Positions 48,701 to 63,700 of a stretch of 64,000 nt of DNA are shown here, one piece after another (position 1 is the stretch's first letter; every line of letters starts with the position of its first letter). The notes beneath the pieces are model-generated. The model was given only the letters and a program-made list of their open reading frames with translations. It was not told the origin of the DNA and ran no database searches. Made by a program: the position numbers and the translations under genes. The stretch is taken from contig OY720100.1 in NCBI GenBank assembly GCA_963082875.1, forward strand, positions 3,038,001 through 3,102,000, given 5' to 3'. The DNA comes from Corella eumyota (Eukaryota > Chordata > Ascidiacea > Phlebobranchia > Corellidae).

Positions 48701-51700
48701 AATAATTTAAAAATAGAATATTAAGAAAAAAACGCGGCAAACTTCCCTTTCCCCCCTTAGAAAAATTATTCTGCTTTAAAGCATGCTTGTACTTGTTCAT
48801 TTTAAAATGTGTGACAAAATTATTCAAGGCTATATTTAGACTGATCTAAACGTTGAAAGCTTGAATAAAAACTTTCCAGACGGTAACTCTGTCATCGAGT
48901 AAATTCAGGCGAGTTTTAAACAGTCGTGGGAAACTGAGTTTAAACTTACTACTCGATGTCATCTTGCAAACAAATGGGTATTCCAAGCACGTTGTATGTA
49001 ATAAAACAGTCGTTAGTTTGATCAATATGCTGATGCGCTGGTATTTTAAATCCGTTGCTTAAATTTGTAAATATAAAAAGTTAAATGGGAAGTTTGATCA
49101 AGGTTAGTTTTAAATATCTTTACACACATTTGATCTTGATTATCTCCAGACATCCCCCTAATCCCAAAGTGATAAAGAAGTTTTTTTAACCTTGGAAAAA
49201 ATATTGGCTTTAGAGTTTAGGTTAAAACTTAAATAAAGAAAATAGTTTATTTAAAATCAGATTGAGCCTAACTACATTTTAATGCCCTTATCTTGTCAAA
49301 ATAAGTGATTAATTGGACCATATTAACCCTTGACTTTCTTTGATGTAGGCAACTTATATTTAACCCAATCGCAAGCAACTATTTTTATATCCTAATAACG
49401 TTAGACGAAAAAACACCACGCTACTATTCCAAGGCCGTGTGAAAAATCGCGTATTTTTTGCATTAAGCATATCTAGCTCGTCTTACCATTACGTAATGTT
49501 TATTAGTTTCGCTTTTATTGTTTAGTCAACTTATATTAAAGTGCAATACGCGAGTTTTCGTCTATATTCGGGCTTATGGCTTTGACCTTATAGCCTTGTA
49601 TACCCGCATTAACTTGATGTAAACACATTACATCATATGTGTGATATTGTTCAGGAAACTATTTGTTTACCTAGGACTTAAAAACACTGAGTATGGACAA
49701 AGGGCTGATGTTACCCTAAACATAAGAAATTGATTTAAAGTTGTGAAGTAAAAAATTGGTCGCCAATGACGTAATGATATAATGCCGTTTTAAAGCGAAT
49801 CGTAAAATGATATTTTATTTTTAAATTTGAGGTAAATACAATTTAAGTTTAACCTTTTACGGCAAAGTTAACAGAGTATTTGGCCATAGAAATGTAATTT
49901 CAAGATCAAAAGTTATTTTTTATATTTATTGAATTAATAATTATTATTTTGTGTTTATTATGGGTTTAAATTTTAAAATTGGCCTTTGCTAACCTGCGTC
50001 AGAATAATATTGGGGGATTAAAATCGGTTGAAATTGGAATTGTTATAATAGATCAAACGTATTAAAAAACAATTATTAAAATCTATTTTTTTTTTATTAC
50101 GTTTTTGAGCGTTATTTTTTGGTATTAAAACATCTGTGGTTGGGAAAAATAAATATTGGTCGTCCGAATTTAATTTCCGCTTCCATGTTAAGTTCAAAAC
50201 ATTTTCAAAACAAATTTAGCTTTCTATTTGACGCAAGGGGTTATAAAAAATATAATTTAGAGTCAATTTCTCTCTTTGAGGTAGTAAAGCACATGTTAAA
50301 GATAATTATTTTTAGTTTGTTTTCATTTTTTAATAACTTTTAATAACCTGACTTTGTGTTTTTGTTTGTTTTTTTGCGGTTGTTAATCATTATTAATTTA
50401 TTAGAATTTAAATATAGTTTAACACGAAGTCATTAATATATGTGTTAAGGGGTTAAGTCCAAACACTATTACCAGCACTATTTAAATAACAAGAAACCTT
50501 ACGTAATATAAATACCCTTTGAGTGGTGTCAATTGTCTGCTATGTTTTAATAATCTTATAGTATTAGAATATCATCACTATAGTAATACAACGACCATTT
50601 TAAAGTCCTAGGCGTTATATTCTATTCCAAGGTAGTTTGCGGTTTATTATTCTGTGTTTTTATTATTTTAAATTCAATGTGGCTTATTGTAAACTGTATT
50701 TGTCGTGTGTTAATGCCTGGATTGGGTTTCGACTTAGGCGGTCCAGTCGTTTGAGTAGGTTCGCGTAAATTGATATTTAAATTTGCACCACAAAGGGGTT
50801 ATTATATAGAGTTTATGGCAATATCGAAGATACTGTTTTTTATTATATGGTACATGTTAAATTTAAGAGTTAAGGTAAATCTGTTAAACAATAAAATCTC
50901 TAAACCATTTTTTTATTTTTATTTTGGTTTTTCGCACATTGATAAAAGTAAATAATAAATACGATATACTATTAATATTACAACAATGCGACGGGAAAAA
51001 ATGACAAAATCAATTTAATGATTTAAAACATGCCAAAAGTATTAATGTTTACATAAAGATTTTAAGTATGTTATGGCATGGTCACCAAACCCAAAAAGTT
51101 ATGGCATGGTCACCAAACCCATTAAATCTTAATTTTAAAATAACGTTAATGTGAATCTTTTAAATATATAAGCTTAGGGTAATACAATAAGAAATTTTGC
51201 ATATTTAAAGAAGCTTTATTTCGTAAAATTAAGATTGTATTGGGTGTTACCTTAGCGCGAAATTAAATAGTTTTAGTAAACTTGAAATGCATTTATTGTG
51301 CTACTACATAAACCCTTTTACTACAAAATGGCGCTTATCTGCGCCCCAGTGCGTAACAATGCACAGAGACAATCAAGTGTTTTGTAGTCTGAATTTTCAA
51401 CATTTACAAAAGAAATTGCGTTTTTGTCTGATCCAAAACAAAATTAAAGTCTTTGTTTTCAGCGTGCTAGCAAGTTGGGTTTCCTTGTCCATTGTAAATC
51501 GCAAAAAACGCCAAAAGTCCTGTTTTGAAATAACTGCATTAGGGATTTTTTGTTAATGTGTTTTAAATAAGGCCTTTTTATTATAGTATCTTTTTTATCG
51601 GCCCTTAATGTAAGCAAATTAGCCTAAATGCACTTTTGAGTAGGCTTCAGTAACTGCCTATAGTGTTCGGGTCTTAATCCATCCGCTGTACACACATAAG

Positions 51701-54700
51701 ATCAGCGCAATAAACCTAAGAGCAAACATTTTATTTTGTCGTAGTGGTCATTTTTCTAAGGGGCCGAACACTTTTTCAAAGATTAAGAGCTTTGTTAAAG
51801 GCTTTGTTTTATGTATTTAATTTGTATCTAAAAGGTATTATTCGGGGTTTTAAATGCCTGGATTAGTATGTAAGGTGTGGTGTTACTTAAAAAGAAAAAA
51901 GATTACGCATCGAAATATAATTTAAATATCTGAATCAGAGGTTTAAAACGTAAACACTCGTCGTTTAAAATACAGTTAAAAATCTTAAAAATGTTTATTT
52001 CGCAATAACAAAATCGTTTTGGTTCATTTTATATCAAGTTATGCGCGAGTTTCCGAAACCAGAGCACTGTAGAGGATGTTGGTGCTCTGAGTCACCTATT
52101 TCATGATCCAATGTTGCTTTATTTTTAGTCGTTGTCCCCTGTGCGAAAACGGAAGTTAAAACAATCTCGCACAGATTTGTAATTGAGTAAACAATCTAAA
52201 ATGTTGTTTATTTTATTTGTTAAACTTTACGCCTAATTCCGCCCACTTTAAACATTTTTTAAAATATATTCATTGATTCTCAATGTGAAAAGGTCGGCTT
52301 CACGACCTAAACATAGAGTAACATCTGTTACCCTAATCCAGTCTCGAGTTGACTTTGGAAGTTTAGAATAATATAAATTATAATTATCCGATAATCAAGC
52401 TGCTGATTAAGTGTTGGCTCAGCAAGAGTTTGTACCGTTTATAGCACCTTCTTTGAAGGCGATACAGCATAAGAGCAGTTGGAATTAAACTCAGGACCTT
52501 ATGTACTGAAGCCAAGTGTTCTGACCACTGCACCACGCTGCTGGGTGAATTTGTGGATTAAAACAAATAGGCGGAAGTTAAACAAATTCCTCATCTAAAA
52601 AGTGGGTTAATGGAATAAATAAACCGCAGATCTTAAAGCAAACCCAATTTTAATCACGTAAAGCACACCATTCACCAATTCAGTCCTTTTTTGTTTGGTT
52701 TCGAAATATCAGTAAACAAACAACTACCGGTGCGTAATCCGAAACAATAATCGTCGCCTGCTTAGTTTTATAGTCTCCAACAAGCCGTGTTTGTTTTTCA
52801 TGTCAAGTCATAATCAAGACAGATTCATGTAATTGTTTGATCGATTGTTTTATGTGCAGGTCAACCACGTCTACCACGACCCGAGCATAGAAAACCTTAT
52901 CAACATCGTGCTCGTCAAGTTAGTGGTTATTGGAGACTCCCAAATTCAGGTAAGCCAATCTGCTTTTTTTTATTGGGACTAAATTTTTTTTTAATTTTAA
53001 AAATTTTAATTTTTTTTAAATTTAAAAAAAAAATAAATTACAAAAAAAAAATTAACTTATTTTTTTTTAAATTTTTTAAAATCTGTGAATCAGCAATTGT
53101 GTATTTTTAAATAAATTCTTCTAATATTTCCTTCTGTCACTTTTCACTAATCAAATTTCATGCCCTATCATGCATTCTATTTGCTGTGACATTGATCAAG
53201 ATTAATATAATATATATGACGTCATGTTTTACAATCGCGGTGCCAAATTTTCCCCCCGTTGAAAAACACAACACCTTTTGTGTTTCGTGGCTTAAAAAGA
53301 TTAATTTCCGTGTCACTGTATAGCCAAATTGTTATAGAACTCTATCCTCCGATTACTTTCGTATGGGTGGTCCCTTTATTTAACTACAAAGCAACGGGCT
53401 TGCTTTATATGCCTAAGTTTATGTTGTTTTTACATTGCAAATGTTTTTGTTATTTAAACTTCAATTGCCAGGCGGTATTTCCAAGTTAAAGTATATTGCC
53501 TTATATATATATATTGCAATATGATCTTGGCTAATAGCACGTTAAAGCTAATTCATTAACGTTACAAGCACCACCATCTAATTAGACTTCATTTGTGGTT
53601 TGTTTCTGTCTAAGTAACTAACATGAATAGTTCTACTTGTAACCAAACGCGAGGCTATCAATCTATATAACGATAATACCTAGTCGATACACGGATTAGA
53701 AATGTATTGTTTTACCCATTGTCGCCGCTACTTCTACCCCCTTATTTGCACTTATCAGTACTTAATCAGACCTTTTTGTATATGGTGTATGTATAATGTG
53801 GCTGCGAAGTATAAAAGTTCTGTGAAATTTTAAATTCTAACCCAGGCCAACCGCAAAGGTGTTACTTTTATTAGATTGACAGTTGGACCCAATTTTCAAG
53901 TATCTATGCTTTCTCACGGTTAAACTTTTGTTTTGGAATCTTACCGCTTAGGCTAAATCCTCACAAAATTAATCAATTACAACACTTAAGCAGCTATCCA
54001 ACTATAGGTTGCATGTATATAGTTTGTGACTTTTCATTGGCATCGACTTATTATGTTACTCTTGTGACCTGTAACTTGACTGCTTGGGAGAGATTTAAAT
54101 GTGGTCGTATTGCAGTTTACATTTGCTTAGGAATTAGTTCTTTATCTTAACTGTGAGTGACAGTTTAGTAAGCTAATTAAAAGAGTGGGATTGCCATTTA
54201 AAAATAAACTTTTATTGAGTAAATTTTAAATTAAATTGTATATCCCAAACAACGATATTTAAATAAATTTATTGGCATTTTTTTACCCATTTTTAAGAAA
54301 TATTTTAATATCATTAAGGCTAGAAGACTAAGTGCAAGTTAGAGCCAAATAAAAACGCATTAATGGAAATACAATCCCTCATTTCGTCTTCATTTTTGTC
54401 ATTCAATCGCCATTAAATGCTTGTTTTTAAAAAGGTTTTATGTTTTAGAACTTGACGAATTCCATTTCGCTCCACTGGGTTATTTAATTAGAGTTGATAT
54501 TAAAAATGTTTTACGTCAAGTTTTTTATAGTTTAAATGCAGTTTGCAAAATTGGATAATACGAATTGGTTTAAATTTTTAAAGTTTATGAAATAGGTCAA
54601 ATTTTAATGACCTTTACAACCGCGCGACCATTTCGAGTTGTTACCACAACAATTTAAATAAATTGACGTCACCAAAACATCTTAAAAATTCTTTAAATAT

Positions 54701-57700
54701 ACTTGTAGGGCATCTGACGTGTAAACGTGAACAAACAATATTTTACAATTCTGTCATGTTGAAATTTGTTTTTTTTTTCTTTTGAGAAATATCGACTTTA
54801 TAGTATATCGGCCTTCCGGTCTGTCAAAAACCCGCCATCTTCTATTTTCACTTTATCAAAACTGGCCGGGTGGTTGACCCTATCTTCTGTTCTACGTGTG
54901 CAGTCTAATGTTAGGCAATCATAAAGTACGTTGCGCCGTAAATTAGAGTGACCGGCCGACTGACCGGTCTTGATAGAAACAGCACTTTCGAAAACGACTG
55001 AAATAACTGCTAGATAAACACGGTTACACTTTAATGAGCATTTTATTTTGTCGCTTTTCAAGCCGGTTTTGATAAGGCGGAAATTTTTACTTAACTGGCC
55101 ACGATTTCTGTCCACGTTTTTAATGTAATTTGGTTTGTTTTGATTTGGAATCAAAGATACCGCTAACTTAACTTTAATGCGCTTTAAAATAAGTTGGTCA
55201 GCTAAGCTATATTTAGATGGATTACGTATTTATGTTACATTTATTTGGGTTAACATTTTAAATATTTTAAAGGGCGTTTTGTGAAAAAAACCAAAGCTTT
55301 TATCTTTATTGCAATAACGTTTTATTATATTGTATTCTTTTATTTTTCTTCACAGTTGTATTTTAAAATTTAATTTGGTTAAAAATTATTTATTTTTGGG
55401 ATTTTTTTTAATTTATTTATTTTTATTTTTTATTATCTTTTACAGAACGGTCCGGATGTTGCAAGAGATGCGCACACTTGTCTTCGCAACTTCTGTGAGT
55501 GGCAATACCGACAAAATGATCCGGACGACTCGCATCCGAACCATCATGACACTTCAGTTTTAATTACGGGGTAAAATTAATTTTTTGTTTTTAAAGTCTT
55601 GATTTTAAATTTAAGCTTAACCAAATGCATTGGGTTGAAAAGCGGACCCAAAAATAATTAAATAATAATTTTAAAATTATAATTAATTAAGTTTATGTCG
55701 TTTAACGTACACCGTTTATTTATTATTATTCCACCGAAAACTGTAACAGTAATCATTCAATCTACTTAATAACACCGATGAAAAATGTAATTAATAATAA
55801 CATTAATAATCAAGATATAAATATTGATTTTGCGCGCTGTGAATAATTAGACACGAAATTTAAAGTTGTTAGTGTTTAAACTACGTGAGAAATTCGACTT
55901 TGGCTCGTTGGGGCTGCCTAATTTTGACATATTAGCGACCAATTGCGTGTTAACATGGGTTTTTACGATCGCGCGAGGTTTTAATTAAACTTGAACCGTT
56001 AGCGCGAGCAGTGACGTAATAAGGTAATATTACTTAAACGTTAACACGGTGGATGTGCTATGATAAATTAGGCGCTAAATCAAAGCGAAATAAGGAAGGA
56101 AAATTGGAAATTGTTAATAATCGTGAGGAAAGATTACATCTTGAAATTAGGCCGTCAAGAAAATATAAAAAATTAAAAAGGGAAACTTAAAATCCTGAAA
56201 ATGGTGCTTACGGAACTGTGTTTTAGTTAATTTGACCACTAGAATGGCATAGTTTGAAAATTACTTTTATAAGGTCGTAGTTTTTTTTCTAATTAAGAAC
56301 ACATGCCATAAAAAAATCCACTTAAACAGCTTGCGCATTCCAAAAATCTGAATTTCGAAATAGTTTTTCTATTTTTGCAGTTGCCACTTGTTCTTTTATG
56401 ATCGTTAATCAATGTTTTTATGTCACGTTTAAACCTTATTCTCCGCACCTATTCGGTCGTTATGATTTACTGTTATGGCCCTGTCATGATCATAATATTA
56501 AAACATTTGTGTTTGAACAGCTTCCAATACAAGAGGTCATCAAAAACTCACACCAAAAGTGATAAATTTAAAAAGTTTGAATTGCAAAAATTTTATGACT
56601 TTGCCAAAACCAAAAAAGTTTAATTTTTTCTATTTTTTGTAATACTTAAATTGCCACCGCCATTTTAAGTTTTTCTTTTAGTCCTTGTCAAACAATTTTA
56701 TCTGTCAGATCTTGACACAATTACTAACTTGTCAATTCTCACCTTTCTCGGTACATTTCATGTTTTTTGGTGGGTTTAACAACATTATGGGGTTTAAAAC
56801 GGGGGCGCGCCCCACCTCTCAGAAATGCACCCCAATAGAAAAGTATTTTTAGTTACCCTTGTTTAAGGAAATGTTCGACATTCGCTCGCCACTTAAGTTT
56901 GTCGCCAACGAACAACGTTGTACTTGTAGATTTGCTACATTTACTGACTAGATACAATAGTACAGTGATATGGTTTTGTATGGTACATTGTTACTTAACA
57001 GAAATCTGCCGGAAGCAGTGTGGTTAAAACTTAAAAACCGCACCCAAAAATGTTTTCCGCGTTTTTGTTTATTTATTTTTTAAATTACTTGCGAACAATA
57101 ACATTCCGTGGATGCAAATATTTTCCGCTTGATGTCGCTATTTTTGTTTGCGTTCAGATATCACGTGACCATCGATCTTGGTCGGCTCTTTAAATCTGAT
57201 AATGATAAAATCCTTTTATCGGGTTATTTTTAGGTTTAAAACAAAAATAAATACTTTTAGAGATAAGGAAAACGCTCCTAATAATATTTATTTTAAAAAC
57301 ATTTTTAGAACGCAGTTTTTATAATTATATAGTTTAAAAAAATCTTTAAATAAAATTAATTAAACAGACGGATCGAACGTTTTAAGATATTTTTTTCTTG
57401 ATAAAAAAAACTGATAAAATACGCGGCGGTAATTACCATTTTTAATAACCCACGATATACGAGAACTGTTTTTGAATGTAAGTTTCCCATAATTACATTC
57501 CGCAATAATCTAACCCGATAATCTTGAATTTAATTGTTGTTTATTGTGTATCATATTTCAACGATAAACTTTAACTTTATTTGCGGTTAGGGCTATCATT
57601 AATAATGGTTTCCTCGTGGCCACTTCTAACCTTCTACCATGCTATCACTGAATTATATTCTGTGTGGTGGTTTTTGGAACACAGCCTGTAACAACAGGAC

Positions 57701-60700
57701 GCGGCTTGTTGTGACATCATAATCAGTCAAGTTTGTGTGGTTACGGTCTATCGAGTCTAACTAGTTAAATGACCACAGCGTAAATAAATCCCATTGGTGG
57801 CAATGCTGCTTCGGATTAAGGCCCTCTGTGTTATATTTATTGTTTATTGTTTTAAGGCGGTTTTTAAAGTGGGTAACGTAGCAATTCGGTTGTAAATTTA
57901 ATAAAAATGCACCTGGTCTTAATTTACACAATAACTTGCTAACCGTCAGCTAACCGATGTTTAATCACTGTAAACAATGTAATTATTTAATTAAAGACAA
58001 CATTAGGGTACCATCATCAGTTTATTAGCAAAACAAAATTTAAATTAAATTCTATACCATTTAGCAAAATGCCAAGATTTTATCTCCGTTGCATATTTTA
58101 TTTTGGGCCCAAAATTAATTTGTTTTTCCTGTTTTGCTAATTACTAAATTGATCATATTATCAGCAACCGCATCGTTCACTTACCCTTTGTTTGGAGACA
58201 GTTTACACTTCCCGACATATTTTCTATTGTTTAAAATACAGGAGAAAATCAAAAAGCAGTATTTTTCGTGATTGTGTGGCGTAGATAGCACTGGGATAAA
58301 AATGATTTAAAAATATCTTGCGGTTTTTGACTCGATAAGTTTTACGCGTTCTTTTTCTTCGGATATCAAGTGCCGTTGTGAGGTAACAATGCTCCTTAAC
58401 CAGCGTCACAATAAATCAGAAATGCAAGAGAACGGACAATAAACAGGGTTTGATTGAACGCTGCTAATAACAAATGAAATTTGTTTTTCACGAATTCGAA
58501 TAACAACGAAAAATTAAATGGAAGATTTCTTTGCAATTCCACAAACCGTATTTCCTAAACTAATTTAAATTCTTTTTAACGAAAAAAAGATAAATTAAAA
58601 TGTTTGTTTTCCAGAACGGATATCTGCAGATCAAGTTCAGCCTGCGACACTTTGGGTGAGTTGTTTTTTATTCTATTTACAACAACATATAAAACTTACA
58701 TCAACAAACCCTCAAATTCACTTAGTTAGTTTACGGCAATTTCACGGTATTAAAACCAAGCAATAAATTGTATCCCCATGTAATGTTCATTCCAAGCTTG
58801 TTTAAAACGCAATTTTAAATGTGTCTGACCTGCTAATCTTGTTGGACAAATAAGGCGATCTATTTCCCTTCTTTTTCGAATAAAGATAAAAATATGTCGA
58901 GTTTTAGACAACACTCGTTTATAACAAATGGCCATGGTCGTCATGCGTTATTTACATTCAAACCAAATCATTCGTTAAAACGTTACAAGCTTTGAATTTC
59001 GATCACTAACAAGTTGTAATGTAGTGGTTAAGTCCTTAGCTAGGGTCAGAGGTCGCGCTAATCAGATTACCAGTTGTCGTCAGCGCCGGAAACTTGTTAG
59101 GCTTTAGAAGTAAAAACCAAGCAAAACGATTTTTTAACATTATTTATCATCGGGCAAGGCTGTATAAAGTATTTCTCAAATTTTCTTTGTATTTTGTTGA
59201 TATAAACATTCAAATGTTAAGGTGTAGGTATAATTTGAAGGTTATAGGTTATCTTTTTAATGGACACTATCTCTCGTTTTATCTACAGCAATGTCATTCT
59301 GCTAAATTTCTGAACTAAAGAATTTGAAATTCCGCGATTTTTCAAGTTTAATTTGATTTAAAGCATCAGTTTACTCTTTGAAATATATCAAAAAACTACT
59401 TAAACAAGATAACAAGTAATGTATATATAAATAGCATTAAACAAGTATTTTTATTAATCAGTTTAGTGAAGATTTTTTCTTTGTTTTTAGTTTAAGTCTA
59501 TGAAATAATAAATGTGGTAACTTGACCCTAATTTAACTTTATCATCATTCTATGGACCTTTACGGCTTAACTTTACACACCTATGTCCCTACTTAACTTA
59601 TAACAATTCTTTGTCCATTTATTTACCAGCTAACACGTGTAAGATTGGAACGCTCCATTTAAGATTAAAATTAAAAAAGTTTAATTAAAATTTAATCTCA
59701 AGTTGATTTTTAAATCTTGCTATAATGATTAGTTGTTTGCTTAGCTTACAGTGACAAAAATGACGTCACAATATCAACTCTATGCTTTAGTAAAGTAAAG
59801 TTTTCTGAATTAAAAATCATTACAATTGGGCATCTAAACCGTCCAATTGTTGGTAAAGGGTTAAACAATACAACAGATACGTGTTGAATTAATTTAATTC
59901 CCTTAATCAGAATTTAATCCAAAATTTTTAACACTTGAGACGGGTCGACCCCAGATGATTAACGGGGTTAAATTACCCCCAATTTCGTTACGGAAAGGCG
60001 CCCTTATCTAAACGAACAAAAGAATTAGGGGGGATATTAGGATCAGATTTTAGGGGGTTGATTCTCCTTTTCGTTTTTTTTTTAATTTGTTGGTTTAGAT
60101 TGCTGCCACCCATAATCCAATAAACGTTACCTCAAAAACAGAATTTATTTTTTTGCTACCAAAAAATCTTACCTTCTTACTTTAAAAAAATCACTTTTGA
60201 ATTATTTGTAGCATCAATTTTTTATAAACGTAATTTTATTTAAAATTAAATCTTTAATTTAGGTTTGGCAGAACTGGGTACAATGTGTGATCTCCGCAGA
60301 AGTTGTTCGATTAACGAAGACAATGGATTGAGTACAGCGTTCACCATAGCTCACGAGATCGGCCACGAGTGAGTAATTGATTGTGACGTCACTATACCAC
60401 TTATGACATCTTTATTAACAAAAGCAATTTTTATTTAACTGCATTCCATTTCATGCAAATTATATATTACTAACATTTTTATTAAAAATGGTGATGTTAA
60501 AAAAAATGCATGTTTTAACCGGCATGACGTCATCAGGTTCAGCATGGTGCATGACGGCGATGCGAACTGCAACGTCACGTGTGAAGCAAGGTCAGTGACG
60601 TCATTTAAAGATGACTTAACACTTTTAACATACGGTGCATGTATAGTTTACTTTATTTTGCTGTACAAGCAAAAATTTATTATTAGATTTTATTTTTTGT

Positions 60701-63700
60701 TTATTTAACATCAAAATCACATTTAAACTTAATTTTATCTATTTTAAATTTAGTTTATAACATTTTTTCGTATTAAATTAAACAAAACATAAAAAAATTG
60801 AAATTTTTAGGCTTAACGCACCGCACGACAACAACGAGAAATGTTTGGACGGCAGAGGGCGCACGGTAGCACTCAATGTGATGTCACCGACCCTGGACAA
60901 CAACGCTCATCCTTGGTCGTGGTCGATGTGTAGTGCTAAATACATAACCAACTTCTTAGAGTAAGTAAAAATAATAATTAAACAAGATTTTAGGTTTAAA
61001 ATTTGTATTTTTATAAGGTATATTTAAAAAAGTTTTATATGTAAAGCTGGCAATCACAATTTGCAAGAAAAATTGGTCGAATTTTTGTGATTCTCATAGG
61101 CCATTTTTTGCCTGTCTAGCTTTTGTGTGATAACGATCTTACAAAGTAATTATGGGGGACCCTTAAAGGGTTACATATCTTTATTTGTTTATATGAAAAC
61201 ATTTCATAACAATTGCGCCTTCTTTGTTGTAGGAAAAGGATCTTTATTACGTAAAAATTAATAAATTTATATTAAAAAAAAAAATTGGAAAAATCATCAA
61301 ATCTTATAAAAAAGAACTGTATTATAATGACAATATATCATTTTTTGGTCTGTAAGATTACCTTTGGGGTTTGTTTTAAGGGGTTATGGGTATCTAAAGG
61401 CGCCCGCCAGCGTTGTTGAACAGTCTTTACTTAATCCCACACTAAAGAGTCTTGGTGTAAGTTCACATAAACAAACAACATAAGGGTTAACTTAAGAATG
61501 AAATTACGTAACCAAATCCTGTTATCTCATGGCTATACTAAAAATTTAAGGTTTGTATTGAATTATGAGCGTTTAAAACTTATTTTAATGATGTGCAAGT
61601 TACCCATTCTAATTTAAAAGTTTTTTCAAGTTGAAAAGTTAAGTTTATCAAGTATAATTATAAAGGCAACATAAAAAGGCGCAGTTAAGTTTAGGTTACT
61701 ATTTGCATGCTTCGTTTCAAACTGTCTTAGTTATCCTAACTTTTAAGAAGGGGGTAAAGAAAGGTATTTAGTACATTTCGACATGCAAATAGAGCATTAA
61801 AATGCACATATCGTTGTTTAAAAATCAAGGTTTTTTTTAATATAAAATGTAGTCTGAACATTTCAACTTTTCTAATTTTCACAATATTTTGCGTGTAGTT
61901 CTTAAGTTAGCCTTATTCAGTTAAGTATTTTCAGTCGATTAACTAAATCTCTTGCTTTTGTCATTCATTTGACACCTTGATTCCTTTGCTATATTACTTG
62001 AAGGGTATTTAAAGAGTGATTGGCAGACTACAATGCCTTGGAATGCAGGCAATGTCAAAGTTGGCGTAAAAGGGGGGTAGATAAAACTTGTGCTGATAGA
62101 TAAAGCGAGCTAGTTCATGCTGGGGTTACGTAAACAAACAATCGCATTAGCATGCCAGAAAGCTAATTTCTGTTTCGTTAAATAAATAAACTGCAAGTTT
62201 TTGTTTTGTTTAGATCAAAGGGATTAAGCAATATATTGAAAGAAATTTCTAAATCAAAATAAACTAAAATAAAATTAAATATTCATGATTGTTCGATAAG
62301 TTTTATTATCATAAACATTTTTTTTATTTTTTAGCAATGGAAACGGGCAATGCCTGTTAGATGAACCACCACAGCGAGTGCTCCTTCTACCGACCGAGCA
62401 ACCGGGAGAAGTGTTTGATGCAAACGACCAGTGCAGTTTTGTGTACGGAAAAGGCGTAAAACATTGTAACTTTATGGTAGGATTTTTGCAAATACATTAA
62501 AAATAAACGACTTGAAATATTATGTACCAATGGTACCCCCATTTTAATATGACTTACCGTACTGTACTAGGAACATAATTTTTCTATTTCTTAACAGACA
62601 AGTTCTTGCGGTCGGTTATGGTGTGTAAGCCAAAATATTAGCCACGGTTGTAGAACACCCCATGTTCCGTGGGCAGATGGTACAAGGTGCGGGGAGTTAA
62701 GACATCAAACTGTAAGTTTTGTCACAATCTAAAATAATAAATTTTCAAATTAATTTTTTTCTTGAAATGCAACTTAATCTTTTCTCATTTATCCTCGATA
62801 TGGGAAAGGTCGACTTCAAGACCTAAACATATAGTAACATCGGTTACTTCAACCAAGTATCGAGTTTTCGTTGTCAGTTTGGGATATTATAGATTATCAT
62901 AAGCCAATGATTGAGCTGCTGATTAAGTATTGGCTTATCAGAAGTTTATACCGTTATAACACCTTACTCAAGGGCGCTACAGCATAAGAGCATTGGGGAA
63001 CGAACCCAGTACCTCATGTAGTGAAGCCAGTGTTCTGACCATTACACTACGCCGCTGTTTTACCCTAACATATGTTTAATTTATTTTTTTATTGTTTAGT
63101 GGTGTCAACAAGGTCACTGTGTACCGATAGATCGTAACCGATTACCAGTGGATGGGAGTTGGGGAGAGTGGAGTAGTTTCGGAGATTGCTCTAGAACATG
63201 CGGAGGTGGAGTGAAAAGTGCGACCAGATCTTGCATCAACCCAAAGTAATTTAAATTTTAAAGTAAAAAAAAATCATTTTTTTTGATGAAACTTATAACT
63301 GATTGAAAATATGCTTATTTTCTATAAGTATGTAATTTTTTTAGGTTTTGATGCGAAACATCTTTAAACTACTATTAAAATTATAAGCACTATTTTTTTA
63401 AAGAGTTGTTTTTTCTCCTATTACTTAAACTAGTAGCCCAATTTTGCTTTGAATTGATTCACACTTCAGTTAAGTATACAAGAGTGTGACGCGCTAATTA
63501 CTTTAAGTAGACTCGTCCGTTTCTTGTGGAAAGTTTACACTTGACATTACGCAGCCTAAACCGACAAATAACCAATTTGTAAGCATTAATTTTAGAGTGA
63601 AGTCATCATAAAACGACCACCAGCGGAGGCCGCCATTTTCTATACTCAATAATATTGTTTTATTTTATAGGGCCCGGTTTAATAGCCGTATAATGTTTCA

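Larger units (their letters stand above)
48665..52859 (+). other. ADAMTS intron 4
   Basis: 4.2 kb, with a 28-bp-period tandem repeat near 51.1 kb and a near-full SINE at 52.26-52.55 kb. No supported exon. Confidence 0.6.

Noticed and set aside
52978-53088. A/T homopolymer runs that look self-complementary
   Set aside because: Low-complexity A/T sequence pairs with itself by composition; no defined repeat arms or element ends.
54798-55154. 118-codon minus-strand open frame
   Set aside because: Lies wholly inside an ADAMTS intron, has no recognisable domain or splice partners, and its length fits chance in a GC-richer patch.
59020-59060. tRNA-like stretch (gtagtggttaagtc, ggtcagaggtcgcg)
   Set aside because: A-box-like words are present, but no cloverleaf or matching acceptor stem; at most a decayed SINE head.
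60594-60604. Loss of the usual Gly in the zinc motif (HEIGHEFSMVHD)
   Set aside because: Ser or Asn at this position is accepted in active ADAMTS enzymes, so it does not argue for a dead protease. The codons are split between 60368 and 60537.
61379-61457. Possible extra ADAMTS exon bounded by AG and GT-like sites
   Set aside because: Exons at 60960 and 62335 already join as GA|C to give the expected FLDNGNGQC, so an exon here would disrupt the domain.
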